NCBI GenBank assembly: GCA_964057225.1
Contig: CAXKVF010000078.1
Span: 558,001 to 622,000 of the forward strand
Reading direction: 5' to 3'
Length of the DNA stretch: 64,000 bases
From: Auanema rhodensis
Lineage: Eukaryota > Nematoda > Chromadorea > Rhabditida > Rhabditidae
The notes under the pieces are model-generated. The model had not been told where the DNA came from. It made no database searches and was given only the letters and a program-made list of their open reading frames with translations. Of the stretch, positions 52,616 through 64,000 are shown piece by piece. The translations under genes were made by a program, and so were the position numbers. The first letter of the stretch is position 1. The number at the start of each line of letters is the position of its first letter.

Positions 52616-53319
52616 GGGGAATCTAATTTTGAAAACCGCATTTCTTTATCTTTCACGTGAAGCGAGTTACATACCAAGTGCACATCACGTGTACATTTAA
52701 TTAGCATAAATTAAAGTTCACGTAAATTTCAAAGTCATGGTTACCATGCACCAATAACAATAAAAATTTGTTTTTAGACTGATATGGACATGGGGAATCT
52801 AATTTTGAAAACCGCATCTCTTTATCTTTCACGTGAAGCGAGTTACATACCAAGTGCACATCACGTGTACATTTAATTAGCATAAATTAAAGTTCACGTA
52901 AATTTCAAAGTCATGGTTACCATGAACCAATATCAATAAAAATTCGTTTTTAGACTAATATGGACATGGGGAATCTAATTTTGAAAACCGCATTTCTTTA
53001 TCTTTCACGTGAAGCGAGTTACATACCAAGTGCACATCACGTGTACATTTAATTAGCATAAATTAAAGTTCACGTAAATTTCAAAGTCATGGTTACCATG
53101 CACCAATAACAATAAAAATTTGTTTTTAGACTGATATGGACATGGGGAATCTAATTTTGAAAACCGCATCTCTTTATCTTTCACGTGAAGCGAGTTACAT
53201 ACCAAGTGCACATCACGTGTACATTTAATTAGCATAAATTAAAGTTCACGTAAATTTCAAAGTCATGGTTACCATGCACCAATAACAATAAAAATTTGTT
53301 TTTAGACTGATATGGACAT
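52616..53319. repeat. Four-unit cassette T27m-o-T27m-m, copy 2 of 6
   Basis: It has the same order as 15665-16368, 210 units downstream. The nine-unit duplication explains why the offset grew from 201 to 210 units. It is the first of five cassette copies in the last 11.4 kb. Confidence 0.85.
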
Positions 53320-54375
53320 GGGGAATCTAATTTTGAAAACCGCATCTCTTTATCTTTCACGTGAAGCGAGTTACATACCAAGTGCACATCACGTGTACAT
53401 TTAATTAGCATAGATTAAAGTTCACGTAAATTTCACAGTCATGGTTACCATGAACCAATATCAATAAAAATTTGTTTTTAGACTAATATGGACATGGGGA
53501 ATCTAATTTTGAAAACCGCATCTCTTTATCTTTCACGTGAAGCGAGTTACATACCAAGTGCACATCACGTATACATTTAATTAGCATAAATTAAAGTTCA
53601 CGTAAATTTCAAAGTCATGGTTACCATGAACCAATAGCAATAAAAATTAGTTTTTAGACTAATATGGACATGGGGAATCTAATTTTGAAAACCGCATCTC
53701 TTTATCTTTCACGTGAAGCGAGTTACATACCAAGTGCACATCACGTGTACATTTAATTAGCATAAATTAAAGTTCACGTAAATTTCAAAGTCATGGTTAC
53801 CATGCACCAATATCAATAAAAATTTGTTTTTAGACTAATATGGACATGGGGAATCTAATTTTGAAAACCGCATCTCTTCATCTTTCACGTGAAGCGAGTT
53901 ACATACCAAGTGCACATCACGTGTACATTTAATTAGCATAAATTAAAGTTCACGTAAATTTCAAAGTCATGGTTACCATGCACCAATATCAATAAAAATT
54001 TGTTTTTAGACTAATATGGACGTGGGGAATCTAATTTTGAAAACCGCATCTCTTTATCTTTCACGTGAAGCGAGTTACATACCAAGTGCACATCACGTGT
54101 ACATTTAATTAGCATAAATTAAAGTTCACGTAAATTTCAAAGTCATGGTTACCATGAACCAATATCAATAAAAATTTGTTTTTAGACTAATATGGACATG
54201 GGGAATCTAATTTTGAAAACCGCATCTCTTTATCTTTCACGTGAAGCGAGTTACATACCAAGTGCACATCACGTGTACATTTAATTAGCATAAATTAAAG
54301 TTCACGTAAATTTCAAAGTCATGGTTACCATGAACCAATATCAATAAAAATTTGTTTTTAGACTAATATGGACAT
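53320..54375. repeat. Six units a-a-e-C32e-a-a with many private changes
   Basis: Private substitutions cluster here: 53413 (94G), 53436 (117C), 53571 (76A, breaking a CACGTG), 53637 (142G), 53649 (154A), 53879 (32C) and 54022 (175G). With the preceding cassette this makes a 10-unit interval (1,760 bp) to the next cassette. Its order differs from the 17-unit HORs downstream. Confidence 0.75.
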
Positions 54376-57367
54376 GGGGAATCTAATTTTGAAAACCGCA
54401 TTTCTTTATCTTTCACGTGAAGCGAGTTACATACCAAGTGCACATCACGTGTACATTTAATTAGCATAAATTAAAGTTCACGTAAATTTCAAAGTCATGG
54501 TTACCATGCACCAATAACAATAAAAATTTGTTTTTAGACTGATATGGACATGGGGAATCTAATTTTGAAAACCGCATCTCTTTATCTTTCACGTGAAGCG
54601 AGTTACATACCAAGTGCACATCACGTGTACATTTAATTAGCATAAATTAAAGTTCACGTAAATTTCAAAGTCATGGTTACCATGAACCAATATCAATAAA
54701 AATTCGTTTTTAGACTAATATGGACATGGGGAATCTAATTTTGAAAACCGCATTTCTTTATCTTTCACGTGAAGCGAGTTACATACCAAGTGCACATCAC
54801 GTGTACATTTAATTAGCATAAATTAAAGTTCACGTAAATTTCAAAGTCATGGTTACCATGCACCAATAACAATAAAAATTTGTTTTTAGACTGATATGGA
54901 CATGGGGAATCTAATTTTGAAAACCGCATCTCTTTATCTTTCACGTGAAGCGAGTTACATACCAAGTGCACATCACGTGTACATTTAATTAGCATAAATT
55001 AAAGTTCACGTAAATTTCAAAGTCATGGTTACCATGCACCAATAACAATAAAAATTTGTTTTTAGACTGATATGGACATGGGGAATCTAATTTTGAAAAC
55101 CGCATCTCTTTATCTTTCACGTGAAGCGAGTTACATACCAAGTGCACATCACGTGTACATTTAATTAGCATAAATTAAAGTTCACGTAAATTTCAAAGTC
55201 ATGGTTACCATGAACCAATATCAATAAAAATTTGTTTTTAGACTAATATGGACATGGGGAATCTAATTTTGAAAACCGCATCTCTTTATCTTTCACGTGA
55301 AGCGAGTTACATACCAAGTGCACATCACGTGTACATTTAATTAGCATAAATTAAAGTTCACGTAAATTTCAAAGTCATGGTTACCATGAACCAATATCAA
55401 TAAAAATTTGTTTTTAGACTAATATGGACATGGGGAATCTAATTTTGAAAACCGCATCTCTTTATCTTTCACGTGAAGCGAGTTACATACCAAGTGCACA
55501 TCACGTGTACATTTAATTAGCATAAATTAAAGTTCACGTAAATTTCAAAGTCATGGTTACCATGAACCAATATCAATAAAAATTTGTTTTTAGACTAATA
55601 TGGACATGGGGAATCTAATTTTGAAAACCGCATTTCTTTATCTTTCACGTGAAGCGAGTTACATACCAAGTGCACATCACGTGTACATTTAATTAGCATA
55701 AATTAAAGTTCACGTAAATTTCAAAGTCATGGTTACCATGAACCAATATCAATAAAAATTTGTTTTTAGACTAATATGGACATGGGGAATGTAATTTTGA
55801 AAACCGCATCTCTTTATCTTTCACGTGAAGCGAGTTACATACCAAGTGCACATCACGTGTACATTTAATTAGCATAAATTAAAGTTCACGTAAAATTCAA
55901 AGTCATGGTTACCATGCACCAATATCAATAAAAATTTGTTTTTAGACTAATATGGACATGGGGAATCTAATTTTGAAAACCGCATCTCTTTATCTTTCAC
56001 GTGAAGCGAGTTACATACCAAGTGCACATCACGTGTACATTTAATTAGCATAAATTAAAGTTCACGTAAATTTCAAAGTCATGGTTACCATGAACCAATA
56101 TCAATAAAAATTTGTTTTTAGACTAATATGGACATGGGGAATCTAATTTTGAAAACCGCATCTCTTTATCTTTCACGTGAAGCGAGTTACATACCAAGTG
56201 CACATCACGTGTACATTTAATTAGCATAAATTAAAGTTCACGTAAATTTCAAAGTCATGGTTACCATGAAGCAATATCAATAAAAATTTGTTTTTAGACT
56301 AATATGGACATGGGGAATCTAATTTTGAAAACCGCATCTCTTTATCTTTCACGTGAAGCGAGTTACATACCAAGTGCACATCACGTGTACATTTAATTAG
56401 CATAAATTAAAGTTCACGTAAAATTCAAAGTCATGGTTACCATGCACCAATATCAATAAAAATTTGTTTTTAGACTAATATGGACATGGGGAATCTAATT
56501 TTGAAAACCGCATCTCTTTATCTTTCACGTGAAGCGAGTTACATACCAAGTGCACATCACGTGTACATTTAATTAGCATAAATTAAAGTTCACGTAAATT
56601 TCAAAGTCATGGTTACCATGAACCAATATCAATAAAAATTTGTTTTTAGACTAATATGGACATGGGGAATCTAATTTTGAAAACCGCATCTCTTTATCTT
56701 TCACGTGAAGCGAGTTACATACCAAGTGCACATCACGTGTACATTTAATTAGCATAAATTAAAGTTCACGTAAATTTCAAAGTCATGGTTACCATGCACC
56801 AATATCAATAAAAATTTGTTTTTAGACTAATATGGACATGGGGAATCTAATTTTGAAAACCGCATCTCTTTATCTTTCACGTGAAGCGAGTTACATACCA
56901 AGTGCACATCACGTGTACATTTAATTAGCATAAATTAAAGTTCACGTAAACTTCAAAGTCATGGTTACCATGAAGCAATATCAATAAAAATTTGTTTTTA
57001 GACTAATATGGACATGGGGAATCTAATTTTGAAAACCGCATCTCTTTATCTTTCACGTGAAGCGAGTTACATACCAAGTGCACATCACGTGTACATTTAA
57101 TTAGCATAAATTAAAGTTCACGTAAATTTCAAAGTCATGGTTACCATGAACCAATATCAATAAAAATTTGTTTTTAGACTAATATGGACATGGGGAATCT
57201 AATTTTGAAAACCGCATCTCTTTATCTTTCACGTGAAGCGAGTTACATACCAAGTGCACATCACGTGTACATTTAATTAGCATAAATTAAAGTTCACGTA
57301 AATTTCAAAGTCATGGTTACCATGAACCAATATCAATAAAAATTTGTTTTTAGACTAATATGGACAT
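54376..57367. repeat. 17-unit HOR, copy 1 (2,992 bp)
   Basis: Unit order is T27m-o-T27m-m-a-a-a-T27a-G8f-a-g-f-a-e-c-a-a. The next 2,992 bp have the same order. The G8 unit (GGGGAATG, 55784) is a good landmark, recurring at 58776, 61768 and 63880 and earlier at 17073. Confidence 0.88.
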
Positions 57368-60359
57368 GGGGAATCTAATTTTGAAAACCGCATTTCTTTA
57401 TCTTTCACGTGAAGCGAGTTACATACCAAGTGCACATCACGTGTACATTTAATTAGCATAAATTAAAGTTCACGTAAATTTCAAAGTCATGGTTACCATG
57501 CACCAATAACAATAAAAATTTGTTTTTAGACTGATATGGACATGGGGAATCTAATTTTGAAAACCGCATCTCTTTATCTTTCACGTGAAGCGAGTTACAT
57601 ACCAAGTGCACATCACGTGTACATTTAATTAGCATAAATTAAAGTTCACGTAAATTTCAAAGTCATGGTTACCATGAACCAATATCAATAAAAATTCGTT
57701 TTTAGACTAATATGGACATGGGGAATCTAATTTTGAAAACCGCATTTCTTTATCTTTCACGTGAAGCGAGTTACATACCAAGTGCACATCACGTGTACAT
57801 TTAATTAGCATAAATTAAAGTTCACGTAAATTTCAAAGTCATGGTTACCATGCACCAATAACAATAAAAATTTGTTTTTAGACTGATATGGACATGGGGA
57901 ATCTAATTTTGAAAACCGCATCTCTTTATCTTTCACGTGAAGCGAGTTACATACCAAGTGCACATCACGTGTACATTTAATTAGCATAAATTAAAGTTCA
58001 CGTAAATTTCAAAGTCATGGTTACCATGCACCAATAACAATAAAAATTTGTTTTTAGACTGATATGGACATGGGGAATCTAATTTTGAAAACCGCATCTC
58101 TTTATCTTTCACGTGAAGCGAGTTACATACCAAGTGCACATCACGTGTACATTTAATTAGCATAAATTAAAGTTCACGTAAATTTCAAAGTCATGGTTAC
58201 CATGAACCAATATCAATAAAAATTTGTTTTTAGACTAATATGGACATGGGGAATCTAATTTTGAAAACCGCATCTCTTTATCTTTCACGTGAAGCGAGTT
58301 ACATACCAAGTGCACATCACGTGTACATTTAATTAGCATAAATTAAAGTTCACGTAAATTTCAAAGTCATGGTTACCATGAACCAATATCAATAAAAATT
58401 TGTTTTTAGACTAATATGGACATGGGGAATCTAATTTTGAAAACCGCATCTCTTTATCTTTCACGTGAAGCGAGTTACATACCAAGTGCACATCACGTGT
58501 ACATTTAATTAGCATAAATTAAAGTTCACGTAAATTTCAAAGTCATGGTTACCATGAACCAATATCAATAAAAATTTGTTTTTAGACTAATATGGACATG
58601 GGGAATCTAATTTTGAAAACCGCATTTCTTTATCTTTCACGTGAAGCGAGTTACATACCAAGTGCACATCACGTGTACATTTAATTAGCATAAATTAAAG
58701 TTCACGTAAATTTCAAAGTCATGGTTACCATGAACCAATATCAATAAAAATTTGTTTTTAGACTAATATGGACATGGGGAATGTAATTTTGAAAACCGCA
58801 TCTCTTTATCTTTCACGTGAAGCGAGTTACATACCAAGTGCACATCACGTGTACATTTAATTAGCATAAATTAAAGTTCACGTAAAATTCAAAGTCATGG
58901 TTACCATGCACCAATATCAATAAAAATTTGTTTTTAGACTAATATGGACATGGGGAATCTAATTTTGAAAACCGCATCTCTTTATCTTTCACGTGAAGCG
59001 AGTTACATACCAAGTGCACATCACGTGTACATTTAATTAGCATAAATTAAAGTTCACGTAAATTTCAAAGTCATGGTTACCATGAACCAATATCAATAAA
59101 AATTTGTTTTTAGACTAATATGGACATGGGGAATCTAATTTTGAAAACCGCATCTCTTTATCTTTCACGTGAAGCGAGTTACATACCAAGTGCACATCAC
59201 GTGTACATTTAATTAGCATAAATTAAAGTTCACGTAAATTTCAAAGTCATGGTTACCATGAAGCAATATCAATAAAAATTTGTTTTTAGACTAATATGGA
59301 CATGGGGAATCTAATTTTGAAAACCGCATCTCTTTATCTTTCACGTGAAGCGAGTTACATACCAAGTGCACATCACGTGTACATTTAATTAGCATAAATT
59401 AAAGTTCACGTAAAATTCAAAGTCATGGTTACCATGCACCAATATCAATAAAAATTTGTTTTTAGACTAATATGGACATGGGGAATCTAATTTTGAAAAC
59501 CGCATCTCTTTATCTTTCACGTGAAGCGAGTTACATACCAAGTGCACATCACGTGTACATTTAATTAGCATAAATTAAAGTTCACGTAAATTTCAAAGTC
59601 ATGGTTACCATGAACCAATATCAATAAAAATTTGTTTTTAGACTAATATGGACATGGGGAATCTAATTTTGAAAACCGCATCTCTTTATCTTTCACGTGA
59701 AGCGAGTTACATACCAAGTGCACATCACGTGTACATTTAATTAGCATAAATTAAAGTTCACGTAAATTTCAAAGTCATGGTTACCATGCACCAATATCAA
59801 TAAAAATTTGTTTTTAGACTAATATGGACATGGGGAATCTAATTTTGAAAACCGCATCTCTTTATCTTTCACGTGAAGCGAGTTACATACCAAGTGCACA
59901 TCACGTGTACATTTAATTAGCATAAATTAAAGTTCACGTAAACTTCAAAGTCATGGTTACCATGAAGCAATATCAATAAAAATTTGTTTTTAGACTAATA
60001 TGGACATGGGGAATCTAATTTTGAAAACCGCATCTCTTTATCTTTCACGTGAAGCGAGTTACATACCAAGTGCACATCACGTGTACATTTAATTAGCATA
60101 AATTAAAGTTCACGTAAATTTCAAAGTCATGGTTACCATGAACCAATATCAATAAAAATTTGTTTTTAGACTAATATGGACATGGGGAATCTAATTTTGA
60201 AAACCGCATCTCTTTATCTTTCACGTGAAGCGAGTTACATACCAAGTGCACATCACGTGTACATTTAATTAGCATAAATTAAAGTTCACGTAAATTTCAA
60301 AGTCATGGTTACCATGAACCAATATCAATAAAAATTTGTTTTTAGACTAATATGGACAT
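57368..60359. repeat. 17-unit HOR, copy 2 (2,992 bp)
   Basis: It has the same unit order as the preceding copy, and I saw no order difference. The pair looks very recently duplicated compared with the irregular orders elsewhere in the window. Confidence 0.88.
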
Positions 60360-62471
60360 GGGGAATCTAATTTTGAAAACCGCATTTCTTTATCTTTCAC
60401 GTGAAGCGAGTTACATACCAAGTGCACATCACGTGTACATTTAATTAGCATAAATTAAAGTTCACGTAAATTTCAAAGTCATGGTTACCATGCACCAATA
60501 ACAATAAAAATTTGTTTTTAGACTGATATGGACATGGGGAATCTAATTTTGAAAACCGCATCTCTTTATCTTTCACGTGAAGCGAGTTACATACCAAGTG
60601 CACATCACGTGTACATTTAATTAGCATAAATTAAAGTTCACGTAAATTTCAAAGTCATGGTTACCATGAACCAATATCAATAAAAATTCGTTTTTAGACT
60701 AATATGGACATGGGGAATCTAATTTTGAAAACCGCATTTCTTTATCTTTCACGTGAAGCGAGTTACATACCAAGTGCACATCACGTGTACATTTAATTAG
60801 CATAAATTAAAGTTCACGTAAATTTCAAAGTCATGGTTACCATGCACCAATAACAATAAAAATTTGTTTTTAGACTGATATGGACATGGGGAATCTAATT
60901 TTGAAAACCGCATCTCTTTATCTTTCACGTGAAGCGAGTTACATACCAAGTGCACATCACGTGTACATTTAATTAGCATAAATTAAAGTTCACGTAAATT
61001 TCAAAGTCATGGTTACCATGCACCAATAACAATAAAAATTTGTTTTTAGACTGATATGGACATGGGGAATCTAATTTTGAAAACCGCATCTCTTTATCTT
61101 TCACGTGAAGCGAGTTACATACCAAGTGCACATCACGTGTACATTTAATTAGCATAAATTAAAGTTCACGTAAATTTCAAAGTCATGGTTACCATGAACC
61201 AATATCAATAAAAATTTGTTTTTAGACTAATATGGACATGGGGAATCTAATTTTGAAAACCGCATCTCTTTATCTTTCACGTGAAGCGAGTTACATACCA
61301 AGTGCACATCACGTGTACATTTAATTAGCATAAATTAAAGTTCACGTAAATTTCAAAGTCATGGTTACCATGAACCAATATCAATAAAAATTTGTTTTTA
61401 GACTAATATGGACATGGGGAATCTAATTTTGAAAACCGCATCTCTTTATCTTTCACGTGAAGCGAGTTACATACCAAGTGCACATCACGTGTACATTTAA
61501 TTAGCATAAATTAAAGTTCACGTAAATTTCAAAGTCATGGTTACCATGAACCAATATCAATAAAAATTTGTTTTTAGACTAATATGGACATGGGGAATCT
61601 AATTTTGAAAACCGCATTTCTTTATCTTTCACGTGAAGCGAGTTACATACCAAGTGCACATCACGTGTACATTTAATTAGCATAAATTAAAGTTCACGTA
61701 AATTTCAAAGTCATGGTTACCATGAACCAATATCAATAAAAATTTGTTTTTAGACTAATATGGACATGGGGAATGTAATTTTGAAAACCGCATCTCTTTA
61801 TCTTTCACGTGAAGCGAGTTACATACCAAGTGCACATCACGTGTACATTTAATTAGCATAAATTAAAGTTCACGTAAAATTCAAAGTCATGGTTACCATG
61901 CACCAATATCAATAAAAATTTGTTTTTAGACTAATATGGACATGGGGAATCTAATTTTGAAAACCGCATCTCTTTATCTTTCACGTGAAGCGAGTTACAT
62001 ACCAAGTGCACATCACGTGTACATTTAATTAGCATAAATTAAAGTTCACGTAAATTTCAAAGTCATGGTTACCATGAACCAATATCAATAAAAATTTGTT
62101 TTTAGACTAATATGGACATGGGGAATCTAATTTTGAAAACCGCATCTCTTTATCTTTCACGTGAAGCGAGTTACATACCAAGTGCACATCACGTGTACAT
62201 TTAATTAGCATAAATTAAAGTTCACGTAAATTTCAAAGTCATGGTTACCATGAACCAATATCAATAAAAATTTGTTTTTAGACTAATATGGACATGGGGA
62301 ATCTAATTTTGAAAACCGCATCTCTTTATCTTTCACGTGAAGCGAGTTACATACCAAGTGCACATCACGTGTACATTTAATTAGCATAAATTAAAGTTCA
62401 CGTAAATTTCAAAGTCATGGTTACCATGAACCAATATCAATAAAAATTTGTTTTTAGACTAATATGGACAT
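60360..62471. repeat. 12-unit deletion derivative of the 17-unit HOR (2,112 bp)
   Basis: Unit order is T27m-o-T27m-m-a-a-a-T27a-G8f-a-a-a. Compared with the 17-unit form it lacks the five-unit stretch g-f-a-e-c. The loss is of whole units, so it fits an in-register unequal crossover. Confidence 0.85.
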
Positions 62472-64000
62472 GGGGAATCTAATTTTGAAAACCGCATTTC
62501 TTTATCTTTCACGTGAAGCGAGTTACATACCAAGTGCACATCACGTGTACATTTAATTAGCATAAATTAAAGTTCACGTAAATTTCAAAGTCATGGTTAC
62601 CATGCACCAATAACAATAAAAATTAGTTTTTAGACTGATATGGACATGGGGAATCTAATTTTGAAAACCGCATCTCTTTATCTTTCACGTGAAGCGAGTT
62701 ACATACCAAGTGCACATCACGTGTACATTTAATTAGCATAAATTAAAGTTCACGTAAATTTCAAAGTCATGGTTACCATGAACCAATATCAATAAAAATT
62801 CGTTTTTAGACTAATATGGACATGGGGAATCTAATTTTGAAAACCGCATTTCTTTATCTTTCACGTGAAGCGAGTTACATACCAAGTGCACATCACGTGT
62901 ACATTTAATTAGCATAAATTAAAGTTCACGTAAATTTCAAAGTCATGGTTACCATGCACCAATAACAATAAAAATTTGTTTTTAGACTGATATGGACATG
63001 GGGAATCTAATTTTGAAAACCGCATCTCTTTATCTTTCACGTGAAGCGAGTTACATACCAAGTGCACATCACGTGTACATTTAATTAGCATAAATTAAAG
63101 TTCACGTAAATTTCAAAGTCATGGTTACCATGCACCAATAACAATAAAAATTTGTTTTTAGACTGATATGGACATGGGGAATCTAATTTTGAAAACCGCA
63201 TCTCTTTATCTTTCACGTGAAGCGAGTTACATACCAAGTGCACATCACGTGTACATTTAATTAGCATAAATTAAAGTTCACGTAAATTTCAAAGTCATGG
63301 TTACCATGAACCAATATCAATAAAAATTTGTTTTTAGACTAATATGGACATGGGGAATCTAATTTTGAAAACCGCATCTCTTTATCTTTCACGTGAAGCG
63401 AGTTACATACCAAGTGCACATCACGTGTACATTTAATTAGCATAAATTAAAGTTCACGTAAATTTCAAAGTCATGGTTACCATGAACCAATATCAATAAA
63501 AATTTGTTTTTAGACTAATATGGACATGGGGAATCTAATTTTGAAAACCGCATCTCTTTATCTTTCACGTGAAGCGAGTTACATACCAAGTGCACATCAC
63601 GTGTACATTTAATTAGCATAAATTAAAGTTCACGTAAATTTCAAAGTCATGGTTACCATGAACCAATATCAATAAAAATTTGTTTTTAGACTAATATGGA
63701 CATGGGGAATCTAATTTTGAAAACCGCATTTCTTTATCTTTCACGTGAAGCGAGTTACATACCAAGTGCACATCACGTGTACATTTAATTAGCATAAATT
63801 AAAGTTCACGTAAATTTCAAAGTCATGGTTACCATGAACCAATATCAATAAAAATTTGTTTTTAGACTAATATGGACATGGGGAATGTAATTTTGAAAAC
63901 CGCATCTCTTTATCTTTCACGTGAAGCGAGTTACATACCAAGTGCACATCACGTGTACATTTAATTAGCATAAATTAAAGTTCACGTAAAATTCAAAGTC
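62472..64000. repeat. Start of a further HOR copy, cut by the window end
   Basis: Unit order is T27m-o-T27m-m-a-a-a-T27a-G8f, the last unit being 121 bp and truncated. The first m unit has a private 154A (62625), which puts a stop back into the minus-strand frame opened by 166G. Whether this copy is the 17- or 12-unit form cannot be told from the window. Confidence 0.85.

Larger units (their letters stand above)
1..64000. repeat. 176-bp satellite DNA array, 363.7 units, spanning the whole window
   Basis: The GGGG-led unit start recurs every 176 bases (1, 177, 353, 529 and so on) to the last unit at 63880, always in the same orientation. The arithmetic closes exactly: 363 x 176 + 1 inserted base - 10 deleted bases = 63,879, so unit 364 starts at 63880. 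Neighbouring units usually differ by zero to a few substitutions. No transposon, inversion, spacer or unique sequence interrupts the array. Units of about 150-180 bp in long homogeneous arrays with HORs are typical of centromeric satellites in plants and animals. Centromere identity is inferred here; a pericentromeric, subtelomeric or other heterochromatic satellite is also possible. Neither end of the array is inside the window. Confidence 0.99.

Noticed and set aside
15750-63267. Twenty-two nearly identical 60-codon minus-strand open reading frames (for example 15750-15932, 20326-20508, 54461-54643, 63085-63267)
   Set aside because: Each appears only where 166G changes a minus-strand TAG to CAG, so a frame starting at the CAT near unit position 90 runs through the unit boundary. 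The other units have the same frame closed by that stop. The 176-bp period shifts the frame in each unit, the product resembles no family I recognise, and the m unit at 62472 is closed again by 154A. These are satellite by-products and not genes.
1-64000. CRISPR array
   Set aside because: The periodicity comes from the whole 176-bp unit being repeated. There are no short repeats separated by unique spacers, and no cas genes.
1-64000. Transposable element, long terminal repeat or tandem terminal repeat of a mobile element
   Set aside because: No unit is interrupted, no coding domain or terminal repeat is visible, and no target-site duplication could be defined. All larger duplications are whole-unit multiples.

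Overview
The whole 64,000-base window is one uninterrupted head-to-tail satellite DNA array. The unit is 176 bp, about 32% G+C by my hand count, and always in the same orientation. There are 363 complete units plus a last partial unit of 121 bp (63880-64000). I found no gene, RNA gene, mobile element, CRISPR array or non-satellite spacer. The length, homogeneity and nested higher-order repeats (HORs) point to a nuclear eukaryotic genome and to a centromeric or other heterochromatic satellite. A plant or animal centromere is the best guess. I do not recognise the monomer, so I name no organism.

Unit phase and notation. Unit position 1 is the first G of the GGGG run at window base 1. Units differ at a few recurrent sites: 8, 16, 27, 32, 112, 119, 132, 134, 135, 136, 142, 152, 154 and 166. 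I call unit types: a = base type; b = 112C; c = 112C+136G; d = c plus 152A/154G; e = 134C; f = 112A+134C; g = 136G; h = g plus 152A/154G; i = 132C; j = 119A+136G; k = 134C+135T; l = 132A; m = 134C+142A+166G; n = 134C+166G; o = 154C. The prefixes G8, A16, T27 and C32 mark further 5' variants.

Layout. (1) 177-4400: two copies of a 12-unit HOR. (2) 4225-16368, 'segment A': rounds of c-i-g-d units ending in a four-unit cassette T27m-o-T27m-m. (3) 16369-24464: f, g and n units, with two 7-unit HORs at the end. (4) 26050-28865: a third copy of part of segment A. (5) 28866-40833: a younger-looking block of k/C32f/h units in 5-, 8-, 9- and 12-unit HORs, found nowhere else in the window. (6) 41186-53319, 'segment B': a rearranged second copy of segment A, about 38.2 kb downstream, carrying five of the same rare substitutions in the same order. 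(7) 52616-64000: the cassette repeated five times, including two complete 17-unit HORs (2,992 bp) and a 12-unit deletion derivative.

The unit has four sequence landmarks: three CACGT motifs about 32-33 bp apart, a 7-bp-arm inverted repeat, a 15-bp dyad, and phased A/T tracts. Length is kept very strictly. The only indels I found are one single-base insertion at 25667-25672 and ten single-base homopolymer losses, all within 41538-45942. That cluster could be an assembly-polishing artefact. The only sizeable open reading frames (60 codons, minus strand) are by-products of the 166G substitution and are not annotated as genes. All typing was done by eye, so a minority of unit calls may be wrong.
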